From: Lingula anatina
Taxonomy: Eukaryota; Brachiopoda; Lingulata; Lingulida; Lingulidae
DNA length: 64,000 nt
Direction of reading: 5' to 3'
NCBI RefSeq assembly: GCF_001039355.2
Contig: NW_019774525.1
Span: forward strand, 96,117 to 160,116
Of the stretch, positions 48,990 through 59,545 are shown piece after piece. Position numbers and translations under genes: made by a program. The notes below the pieces were generated by a model that saw only the letters and a list, made by a program, of their open reading frames with translations, ran no database searches and was not told where the DNA came from. How positions within the stretch are numbered: position 1 is the first letter of the stretch; the number at the start of each line of letters is the position of its first letter.

Positions 48990-51789
48990 TTGAAGTAAAT
49001 TTGTCTTGTGAGTAAATTTATGTCTACAAGTGTAAAAAAAAAAGTGGAAAGAAGTTGGATAATTGTGAATAATTCAGCAATGTGGTATGCACGGCTAGTG
49101 TCAGTGTAATTCCACCCCCTTTGTTATCAGCTGAGCTTTATAAGGTTTGGTATATACTCTTTGTCAGATGCTTGTTTCAATTTTGATTTTGTGTGTTGAG
49201 TTGAGACTCTTTGTCGCTTATAATTTAGTCGTTCTTTGCACCAAGGTAGGCCTACGGTTTTAAACCTTTTTTAAAAAACTTTTTGGTGTTCTTACGGGTT
49301 CAAATGCTAGGTAATAATTTCCTTTAATTATACGCATTGAATACGTAAATGACGTTTGTCTGGGAAGTTCATTGGACTTTGTAAGGGAAAGTCTTGATAA
49401 TATCTAATAAATAGTACTGGTCATATTATTTCTTGTTATTTTTTCATTTCATTTTCTTTTCTTTTACTCGTATTTTACATTGTAAAGTCTATTATTTGGA
49501 TTTCAACTCAAAAGAAATGTTCTCCCTTTTCTTCTATTTTTTTTTCTTATCATTATCATTATTATTATCTTATCGATTTGTGGAAATTGGTACAAAGCAT
49601 TCATTAAAATATGTTGTGGGACAGAAAGTTTTAAATCTTGATATACATTCCCTTTCATTCGACTTATAGACAGACACTGTTTGTGTTTGTGTATATTTTG
49701 ATCACTGTGTCTGTCCTTGTCGTTGCCGTCGCCGTCCGAATACAAGTCCCTATAACTGCCAAATCGTATGTTCATTTTACTTCAAATTTACTGAGTTACA
49801 TTGTTTGGTTATAAATAAAACGCGCTTCTGCATCCCTACAAAATTCCTTTGTACGTCAATGATTACTATAGTAGTTTTGTCGCGAGATATTTTTGTAGCA
49901 TTTTTGTTATCAATCATTTTAGATTAACATTTTCTTTTTATGATCAAATAGTTATATTAAATTTTGTAATAAAGTTCACTCGGGTTTGGTACTAATGAAA
50001 GCGGCCTTAAATGGCCACAAGTCAAATTAAATATATATAATGTGTTCTTCCTTCTTCCGTTTAATTTGTATATAATTCCTTACACTACACGAGATATAAC
50101 AAGGTTTCTCTTTGAAATGCTCCAATTTTTAACGAAAGCATTTTTTGTGTATACATAGTTCGGCGATGTTCTCCCCATAAATACCAAATCCTACTTTTAT
50201 TTTGGTTCAAATTTTTACTGAATTGTATTGTATGATAATATGGCAGGTTATTTTTTAAAATCAGGATGTCAGGCTATTTTTATGAAAGTCATGTTTTTTG
50301 TCTTTTCCTTTTTTCTTTCTTCCTTATTTTATTTGTCAATATTGCTGCAATGTTTTTTGTTGTTTGGTGTCTGTTTTTATGCTAGCTTTGTTGTTTAATT
50401 ACTTTGGTGTTTAGTTGGTCTAAGCGCATTTTTTCAAGATGACCACGTCTTCCTCTCTTAAGTTATAAATATTAGTTCAATTATGCATTGAAATTTTATT
50501 TATATAAAAGTTTTATTATATTTCAGAACTGCCTACAATTCGTCGGGATCCTGCAGAATACACTGCGTCTGATTGACCTTACCCGAGTCTTCTGGTTATA
50601 TTATGGAACCTGACACAGACACGCACGCACGCACGTGTCCGCTGTTACAGTACACATACTCACGTTAACACACACACACACACCACGCATTTACACACTC
50701 ACGTTCACACAAACACTACACATTAAATATGCCGAAAATTATCCGTGCTCTTACTTTGATTTTGAAAAACTATTTCGGTGTACATATTATTATTATTTTT
50801 TATCTCAAATTGATAGCCTAGGGATTGATCTTGTTTATTTTGAATATATAATTACCTCAGGGCAAGATCGACTGCTTATGATTCTCTTTGAAACTTATTC
50901 ATATTGTCTGCTTATGTCATAAATAATACATGCCATTGTGGATTTCATTATCATTCCATCTCTTGTATCGTTAGTGTTGTGAGCAATCTATAAATATAAA
51001 TGCGCTTTGTTCATCTAAAAGGCGGAGAAGTAAATTTTCTAAACTAAAACAAACCTTTGTGAGTGGTAAAAAAATGAAATAAACACAATGTCTCCGTATT
51101 GAGACTATAGTTACAAATATGCAGTGGATTACGTACATCACGAAATATGAATAAGTAAATTTTGGATTTGCTTATTTTCAGATGTTAAACGGTATCATAT
51201 CTGTTCAATGTTTTTTACCTCCCTCGGCTTGGTCTACACACGGTATAATATGTATACACTATATACAGTACTAATGGTATTTATCATGTCCATAGATTAG
51301 CTGACTCATTTTCTTTTTTCTGATTTTTCAAATTTAGTTTGGCACCATTTTTAAAAGTAAGACGCATGGAAATTTGTATTGATATTTCAGTGCGTAAAGA
51401 AAGTATTTCGGCACCATCCAAAATCGTGATGTTGACATGTCAAATATTCAGATATGCCCAAATTTAAGGCCTGTGCTTTAAAAAATGGCAAACTAAGATG
51501 GATGACATTTTTTCAAATCTACATGTTCTTACGACAAAAGTCCAATGCAACCAAAATCTGTTCTAAGCATATTTCATGCTTTCAATATCTTTTATAATTT
51601 GACAATGTGTTATCTATTGTGAATTCATGCTATTTTATATTTTCTTCAAGTTTTCGTAAAGGTTGTTATACAATAAAGAACATATTCAAAAACACATTGT
51701 TTTGTAGTTTGCAATGAGTGCGATTTGTGCGACAGTTGAAACGAATCCAGTTGTACCAGGGGCATTGGAAGATGTGCAAGTGTGTTAAA
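48990..51789. other. AT-rich intergenic stretch
   Basis: Apart from the weak exon candidate at 50527, I see only T-rich low complexity, a CACACA cluster near 50665-50720 and scattered AATAAA motifs. Confidence 0.5.
50527..50576 (+). CDS. Candidate orphan terminal exon (unassigned)
   Basis: After the acceptor TATTTCAG comes LPTIRRDPAEYTASD and TGA. It is short, so the reading may be chance. It is placed downstream of the 48868 candidate on the same strand. Confidence 0.12.
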
Positions 51790-52262
51790 TGTGATGGGGT
51801 TATGTAAAATGAGTCCATGCCTAAGGGGGGGGGGGGGGGGTGAGTTCATTCTTGATTTTNNNNNNNNNNNNNNNNNNNNNNNNNNNNNNNNNNNNNNNNN
51901 NNGGGTTGGTCGAGTTCATTATTATTTATGAGGGGTGATAGGTTGGGCAAGTCTATTAGTCCTTTTGAGGGATGACAGGTTGGTAGAGTTCATTATTATT
52001 TATGAGGGGTGCCAGGTTGGGCAAGTCTATCAGTCATTTTGAGGGATGACAGGTTGAGCCAGTCCATTATTGTGAGGGGGACAGGTTGGAAGAATCCATT
52101 GTTACTTTGCGGGATGACAGGTTGGGCGAGTCCATTGCTATTTTTGAGGGGTGACAGGTTTAGCAAATCCATTATTATTTTGAGGGGTGACAAGCTGGTC
52201 CATTCTTAAGAACCAGGGGCGGTAGGTGGTGAAAGTGCATTCTTGACATAGAGGGGCGACGG
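51790..52262. repeat. Minisatellite of about 39 bp containing a 43-N gap
   Basis: Units of the type GACAGGTTGGGCRAGTCCAT followed by TATTATTTTGAGGGGT repeat about eight times from 51903 to 52205. Degenerate units lie on both sides, and 51860-51902 is N. A G run at 51826-51840 abuts the gap. Repeat collapse explains the gap. Confidence 0.85.
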
Positions 52263-53318
52263 TCGAAATGCCAAAATCGTCCTATAATTAAAAGGCAGGG
52301 TAACACACCAATAAGAATGTAATTCAAGTAAATCATAAGTCAAGTTTTGAGGAGTAGGGGATATTGGCTGTATAAAGGCAGAGAGACAATATACAATTGA
52401 TCTTACAATTGGTTATTCTATAATTTATAATTAAAGTTATAACATCCTTATAGGTGAAAGTTTTCAAGATTATGCCCAATTATAAGATGTTCAGTCTTTA
52501 TTTTGATCATTATTTCAAGCTTCATTTTAAGAACTTTCAGTTTTTACAATTCCCCCATGCATCATTTACTCTGCGCTTGCAAGCGTGGAATTTAGAATTG
52601 GTACCAAATATACATAAATTAATAAGAACTATATATGTTTCAGTTAGGCTAAATTTTGCACAGCACAGCAATTGTAATTCTTATATCATCAGTATGTTAA
52701 AAACTAATATTTGCGAAATATTCAACTGTTGCCATTCAATAACCATGGTTCAAGGTTAAGGTTCCATATGAAATTAGAAAGCCGTCAAACATAAATAGAT
52801 TTGCAGATACCCAATGTTGTCTTAATTAAATTAAGGAAACTGATATTGAGGAGGATTAGCGAATTGGTTCAAATGGGTGTAAAAAACTGTCTTGCTATAA
52901 AACAAAAATTGACATTTTTTTACAAAGCAAGATTGTAAATTTCCACAAACTGAAATGATAAATGTTTTTTGTTGAAAAGATTTAAGGTTATATTCTTTCA
53001 GCAGGTTAAGACACTTTTAATGCGCTAATTCCATTTTTTTTACAAAATACTTGGTATAGTTTTAGATTTAAACCATTTCATATCTCGATATACCATAGAA
53101 AACTGTCAATTCCAAAGACAATTAAATATATAACATTTACAGATCAGATCTAGCAGATTGAATTTGATAGTGCTGAAACAGTTATAATATCTTTATCATC
53201 TAAATCCTTTTTCCTCACTATTAATACTACAGTGTATATTTATAATCATTGTTTCATATCAAAGTGAAAGACCACAGAATAACAAAAGCATTTATTCAGT
53301 TTTAATATAACACATGCA
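52263..53318. other. AT-rich non-coding stretch
   Basis: I see no exon or repeat that I can support. Confidence 0.5.
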
Positions 53319-53343
53319 TTAATCCTCGTAGGGTTCCCAAAGG

Positions 53344-53397
53344 CTAGGTCGCTTGAAGGCGCATGTTGTAGTCGTCGTACAGTATCTTGGTGGGCAT
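53344..53397 (-). CDS. Candidate 3'-terminal exon of an unidentified minus-strand gene
   Basis: The acceptor TTCTCATTTCAG precedes MPTKILYDDYNMRLQAT and TAG in phase 0. An AATAAA on this strand (53291-53296) follows about 50 nt after the stop. In another frame the exon reads on to CAFKRPSLWEPYED and TAA at 53319-53321, about 25 nt before the same signal. The combination of acceptor, short frame and polyadenylation signal suggests a real gene end, but no upstream exon is recognisable to 57.8 kb. Confidence 0.35.
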   Translation of the reverse strand: MPTKILYDDYNMRLQAT

Positions 53398-53858
53398 CTG
53401 AAATGAGAAAATAATGTTTACATAATATTTGACTTATTGCAAGAGATCTTAAAATCCAACTAATGCATTTAATATCACAGCAGAGAGGGTATTAATAATT
53501 GAAATGATGTGCGTATTTATTGACTTGTCCGAAGTATAAGCTTAGCTAAGGCTGGAATCGCGCTTGTCTTACGCCAAAATTAAGTTCTGAAATGAGTTAA
53601 TAATATATGACTATTTGAGATATCTTGCAAGAAAAGAAACACTGAAAATAAAACCTCTTTCATTTGAGGGGTATACATGTTGTACGATCGTTAATATATT
53701 GCAATTACTATTGAATGTTATCATATCTATAATGGTTACGCATCACGCGTTTGGGGGGGCGACGCTTATCGTAAATGACGTATTTCTGATCTACAGAAAC
53801 GCAAGAAGAAATAAAATTTATTGCACGTAATTTGGGTGCAAGTACAATCCAAGTTTTA

Positions 53859-53897
53859 GTATAGTATAGTATAGTATAGTATAGTATAGTATAGTAT
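53859..53897. repeat. TATAG pentanucleotide repeat
   Basis: About eight uninterrupted TATAG units. Confidence 0.95.
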
Positions 53898-54667
53898 GTC
53901 GTGTAATGCCCACCGTACTCTTATAATCACCAGTGTCTATATTCTACTCAATGCCAGGAGGAAGCGTGTTAGTCTTTAATTCGATCGCATTCAGCGAGTC
54001 GAAGTGACTTGTGAGTTGCATTAGCTACGTCGACAAAATTTACTGTGAGCCGTACTTAAATCAAAACCAATATATTTTAACACCGAGTGACAAACAAGTG
54101 CATCGTAATGTTGGGCATAATATTACAAAGAATTGTTAGAAATATATTTTTCGTAAATTCTGTCTTATTTGTCTGCGCCTTTGGTATTTAACATCGGAGG
54201 TTACTAAATAAGAAATGATACTTAGGCCTACATAACATGCGTTTGCTTCTAAGCCTCGTGTAAGCTCAACATTGCGACTGCACCCGACTTTCTGTTGCGT
54301 CTTTGTCTCACTATGGCCAACATCCAAGTGAGTATTGTGGAAGATAGCTCACACTACGATGAGCAACTGTTTATTATGCAAATTACAGCAGGGAGGGCTC
54401 ATTTTCGGTAAAGGGAAGTTAAGTAGAAACTATTGACAAATGCTCAAATTCAAAATATAAGTATGTATGAACGAAATCCACTTGTTGTTGAGATGCACAA
54501 ATTTACTTCAAAAAATTACCCGTGCACCGTGCAGTTTAATATCGTTAATACACAACTTCCACAAAAGACAACACAAACATCGTTATCCAGGTGAAACAGG
54601 AATGGTAGTCCTCGGAACAGAAGTCCGGGGCCCCATGTGGTTAGCACCGGTACAAGTTACGATTAGA

Positions 54668-54800
54668 CTACCCTCTACCAGGGCGAGAGATTGATTGTTC
54701 ACAAGATATTCACATATGTATTTAGATAAATAGAAGGTCATTTGATTCTCTGGCTTTTTGAAAGTTTGCCGTTAATATCTGCCACTCTGGTAGAGGGTAG
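54668..54800. repeat. Inverted repeat, possible small MITE
   Basis: CTACCCTCTACCAG (54668-54681) and CTGGTAGAGGGTAG (54787-54800) are perfect 14-bp reverse complements, 105 bp apart, with no coding content. Confidence 0.6.
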
Positions 54801-55049
54801 GCCTAGTGTTAGGCGGAGTATTGAGACGAACGTCTGCTGTACTAAGTAATGGGTAACGGACTATACGTTTCTAAGCGGCCTACCATCCCTGTCACACTTT
54901 TCACTTTTAATAAGCGTCTTTTTCAATAAGGAATCATAATCTAATGGGGAATACCCGCTTTAAGGGTATGCCGCTAGATGGCGTGGGGGTGAAAGCAGTC
55001 CTTCTAAAGTCTCGCACAATCTCGCTCAATGCTTTACACCAGAGTTTAA

Positions 55050-55148
55050 CATGGAGCGTGTGCACGCGTCGCTGACAGTGAACCAACTCAAACGCAATTT
55101 ACTTGAATGTGGTGCCATAACATCTGGATGAAAATGTGAATTGACTGA
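55050..55148 (+). other. Possible 5' exon
   Basis: MERVHASLTVNQLKRNLLE continues to GAITSG and TGA at about 55128, and a donor-like CTGAAAGGTATGTG follows at about 55150. It could be a 5' exon (with a uORF) of something downstream; the nearest plus-strand frame is at 57808. Weak evidence. Confidence 0.15.
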
Positions 55149-56183
55149 AAGGTATGTGTTTTCTTTTCATTTAGTGCTTGAAAAACACGAATGCTAACTA
55201 TTTTCCTTGAAAAAATGAAAAATTAGTCGAGGTGTGTGTGTCAAATCTGACATGTTATGTACATGTAGACTACTGTAGGTACGAGTAGGCTTACGCTCAT
55301 ATTTTGTTTNTGGTATCCCCCATTGTACAAATGTAAAATTTTGGTTCATATAATATGTCACTTTAATAGATCTATCGACGCATCCATTGGGACGTGTACC
55401 TACATGATTCTATACATTTTTGTGTAGAGCTTACCCCAGGAGAAGATCCCTATTTATAACTCCTCTGACATAATGTACACTTCATACACTGATTGTCTGA
55501 TGCATGCCAATGTGTAAGTAATTGTTTTGTGGCTTTGGAGTTAATAAAACCCGATATTTTACACTCCCAAAAATGGAATAGCATGTTCATTTGTAGGCGT
55601 ATTTTTGGCCAGACTTAATGGACTATTGATGGTGGACATAAGAACGTTTTGGGGTTTTCAAACGTTTAGCTTACTGCGCAGGCGATGCAAAACTTTGCAT
55701 TTGTCTGTTTCTTTTTAAATCCGATTGGATTTTTTCTTCAGTAAATATGTTTCTTTTTTTTATTTTGCTTCTGCCAGTTTTTGGCACTTATACTTGCATG
55801 TCTGTCCATTTGACAGCTGTACTGCTTTTTTTAACATTGTGTCATTTTTCTGTTTCTTATTTTGCTGTTTGTAGATCTGCAAGCTTTGCCGTTTAGTATT
55901 ATTCTATACTTAAAAGTATTTAAATGATTTGCATTTTGGGCAAAAGGTACTGGTGACATTTAAATGGGTCCCACCTTGATCACGACTAAAAATCAAAGCC
56001 CAGAAATTAGTGAGTTTCAAAACAATAACATTATGGTCTATAAAATATTTTATTACTTCTATCACCAAATGTTAGACAAATAATCAATAGCAAAACCTTG
56101 TCATTGCTTTACTTTAAAATTGCAAAACAAGACTAAACAGTAAGTCTAGTATAAAATAAAAGTGAGAATGTTAACAAATGTTC

Positions 56184-56352
56184 AATAAAAAGGAGTGACC
56201 AATTAAAATAAATCGAATACACAGTTTTCACATGAATGATAACATTAATTTAAAAAAATGTAAGTATAATAAAAAGGAGTGACCACATAAAATAACACAC
56301 CTAATACACAGTTTTCATATGAATGATAACATTCATTTTATAAAATGTAAGT
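56184..56352. repeat. Two-copy tandem repeat, 84-bp unit
   Basis: AATAAAAAGGAGTGACC begins both units (56184, 56268). Each continues with TACACAGTTTTCAYATGAATG, ATAACATT and AAAATGTAAGTATA. Confidence 0.9.
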
Positions 56353-57618
56353 ATATTTCTTTTTTTTTTGTCAGTTTGTTCCCCCTGGGGGATTTAATGG
56401 TACATATCACTTGAGATTCAAGGTTAAATTACAGTAATGATTTAATGTTTTCAATGAGCAAAATTAATAATCTTTCAGATACATATTTTTATAATCACAA
56501 AAGTTATGCTTCAGTATAGCATTTGTGGTGTTTTTACTACACAGAATAGAACTATTGAGTAGCTTGCATTTTACTTTTGTTGCATCCACTCAATAAGAAT
56601 GTTCTGATTTTAAGAAGTTATGACTTAAAAATACAGTGTCTGTAAAATTCACAATTTTCCCCCAAAGAAAAGATAACTACTCACTCCAACAACTTTTGTC
56701 AAATTATGCATAAAACAATTGTTAAGACTCTGGGCTATAAACTATAAGTTAAACACAGCTTTAAAAAATTATGAAAAATTTATGAACCACACTGATTTCA
56801 GTCTGAAATATTGTTCAAGGGTAAAAAACATTAAAAATATATGGAGGCCTTCCACTGCCGTATAGTTTTCCACATAGATGAAGATCATTTCAATGAGGAA
56901 AATTATATTTTTACATTAAAAAATCAAAATGAATAAATTTGACTCCCATTACAATTTTTAGTTTGAAAAAAGTTCAAATAAAGATAAGATAAAACTTATC
57001 TAAATTTTAAATTTATTTGAAAAATAATTTGAAAGTGATTTTAAATGTGTATACAAAGTAAAATAATTTCAATGTGTTAACAATCTGAAAATGAAAGCAG
57101 CCTATCCCAGAATGCTTTGCTACAAGTTGCCAGACAGTTTCGGTGCGCTAAAGGAAGAAGAGAAGCAGGAATAGGTCCAGAAACCATCAAAGTTTATATT
57201 TTTGAGCATGCTTAACTTCTTTCAATTTAGAAAGTAAACCCCTGTCCAACCAACAGAATGGCAGGGCACACACACTGTAAAACATTTCCTGATTTTTCCC
57301 CGTAATATACCGTGAATATTAATGATAGTCTACCGTCCACACATTTCGCGGGAAGTTACCATGATAAGTATGGCTTTACAGTATTTTACTGTGTTGCGTT
57401 GAATTGGGTGAATGGTTTCTTTAGACAAGTCTATGTAATTTAATGAAAAGTGGAGAAGGTGTATAGTCTTGTAAAAAAAGGCAAGATATTCTAAATAAAT
57501 GATTGTGTCAGTGAATGTATCAACACTGATATTGATGACAGCAAGAAATATCAGGTATTAAAAGAAACCCATTCTCGGTGTGACATAACGTGTAAAATAA
57601 ATACACTGCCACCTGAGA

Positions 57619-57674
57619 CGATATGCGCTATTACAACTCCGAGCAATTAGCAAAGCGTGGAATAGCGCATATCG
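57619..57674. repeat. Perfect 14-bp hairpin with 28-nt loop
   Basis: CGATATGCGCTATT (57619-57632) and AATAGCGCATATCG (57661-57674) are exact reverse complements. The arms contain GCGC within AT-rich surroundings. Confidence 0.8.
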
Positions 57675-57807
57675 GTTGAGGGGTAACCGTGTATTATTCC
57701 ACATTCATACAGAGGGGACTAGTTTTGTTGCCTTTATTTGATTATCATTCGATTTAAGTAAAGATGATAATGAAAAATACAATGTAATAGAGTTATTTTC
57801 ATGCTAA

Positions 57808-58389
57808 ATGTACAAATATTGGGTGAGTGGCTATAGTCCCCGAAAGGTAAAAAGTAACGTACCAGTAAGAGAGGAAACACAGTTAAGGTCAAAGCCGTCT
57901 GACCAGTATAGGAGTGTAAACTGGGGACCACAAAATGTGCCAAAGGGTAAGACAGAAGAGACAATAACAACCAAACTGGCTGAGCTTAAATCCATTTGGC
58001 AACAATATGGTCCACAGGTTGCTAATGAAAACAATATAGAAGAACTTAAGCATTTGACATACATCCTACAGCGCCGAATTATAAACGGGGAGGAAACCAT
58101 TGAAGATGTAAAATCTGAGTTCCCCTATCTCTTTCATCAGAGATGGCTCCTGAAGCACTTCGAAAACCTAGTGGGAAGATCTGCAAGAGATACATGGGTA
58201 TCAACAGTTGAAAGAAGGAAGAGAGGATTTTGGAATTCTTCAAGCAGAGTGGTTGCAATAGAGTACAAAGTATGCTCGGCCAGTATCTTCCCCATGTGAG
58301 TGACCAAGAGAAATTGCCTGTCATCCTTGTTCTGCTCATCATAGCTCACTTTGATGAAAGTGTGGATTCACTTTTAATTCTTGTAGAGG
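57808..58389 (+). pseudogene. SAMD3-like C-terminal domain fragment, frameshifted
   Basis: SVNWGPQNVPKGKTEETITT, then LQRRIINGEETIEDVKSEFP and YLFHQRWLLKHFENLVG follow the pattern of the SAMD3-like proteins abundant in fishes and marine invertebrates: an NWxPxxPxGE start, a basic RR-I turn and a PxLF helix. After about residue 140 the frame must shift by one to continue as RILEFFKQSGCNRVQSMLGQ and VILVLLIIAHFDESVDSLLI. That means a one-base indel or a sequence error. The function of the family is unknown. A donor-like GAG/GTGATT ends the second frame at 58389. Confidence 0.55.
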
Positions 58390-58629
58390 TGATTATTGTT
58401 AAAGGGATAGCAAATGTTTATTTTGGACAAAAAATGCACTTTTCCTGGGGTAAAAAACATACAGCATTTTCCCATACATACCAATCCATTTCAACATTAA
58501 TAGTTAGTCCCTGGTCTTTCCTTCTCTTTCTCTCTCTCTCTCTGCTTATGCATGTATATATATTTATCTTAGCAGCAAGATTACATAGCAAAAATGATTA
58601 ATCTTGGTAAAGATATGAATCTTTCATAG

Positions 58630-59262
58630 GAACAGCTTAGAATGGCCATCATAAATGGTCTAAATAGTGGAATTAGGACAATAGTTGTGCAGCTAAGTCC
58701 AATCAGTGATTTGATAAGAGCTTCAGTTTTAGTGGAAAGTGCTCTCAAAGAAAATAATTCTGCTACATGTGAAAGATTGTCATTTTGACTGGCAATTTGT
58801 TATAAATATCTGATTGAATAAAGACTTTTGATTTGGAACTGAAGACAGCAGGGAAACATGCTATGTGGTATTCATGTGGTTTATATACACATGTCACATG
58901 ACTTGTCTGTGGTAGTGCAATCTCACTATAGCTGATCTGCCATTAAATGATTTAGAAACCATGCTATGTGTTGTGCAGTTAAAGTACCCTGCTACGCTCA
59001 GCCCAAAGAAAGAACACAACACTGGCAATGAGTATGAGATCTGTTAAACAAAGAGGAGTGTCAGCGATGGTTCTACTACAGGTTGTTAGTGATAATGGTC
59101 CTTGATTCACGAGTGAGGAGTTTGCACATTTTATGAAAATAAATGGGGTCGAACATGTGAAAGTTGCACCATATCATGCAGCTAGCAATGGAGCAGCAGA
59201 AAGAATGGTTAAGTCTTTTAAACGATCCATAAGTTGCAGTAAAAGGGAGCATACAGCAGCTT
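58630..59262 (+). pseudogene. Decayed Ty3/gypsy-type retroelement pieces (gag and integrase)
   Basis: 58630-58788 reads QLRMAIINGLNSGIRTIVVQ and LIRASVLVESALKENN, the helical gag pattern of Ty3/gypsy elements, before a stop. 59080-59262 reads VVSDNGP, stop, FTSEEFAHFM, then APYHAASNGAAERMVKSFKR. This is the central integrase core with its second catalytic Asp and its Glu, and an in-frame TGA where Gln is usual. The protease, RT and RNase H that should lie between are missing. Dead fragment. Confidence 0.75.
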
Positions 59263-59545
59263 ATTCCAGATAATAGCGATTATGGTCATAATCGACTTCG
59301 CTATAATAATAATAATAGTAAGTTTTCCCACAGTTGATAATTATTCACTGATTCTACCGTAATCGGTACAGTGAGGAGCCACAATTGATCAGGTTATAAG
59401 TGACACGATCATGTGGCAAAATTCACGGTTTTCATTTACTGTGGATTAGACGGGAATCTGTTTGTTGTCTCAGAACTTTACATACACTATAATTAGTGCT
59501 TGTTCTGGCGGGTTACGTTACGCTCTTTCTCATTTTCAGAGCGAA

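Larger units (their letters stand above)
55151..57807. other. Non-coding stretch
   Basis: It holds a single N (55310), a two-unit tandem repeat (56184) and a hairpin (57619). No supported exon. Confidence 0.5.

Noticed and set aside
52009-52209. Frames repeating GWASP or LLNLS patterns
   Set aside because: Translations of the 39-bp minisatellite.
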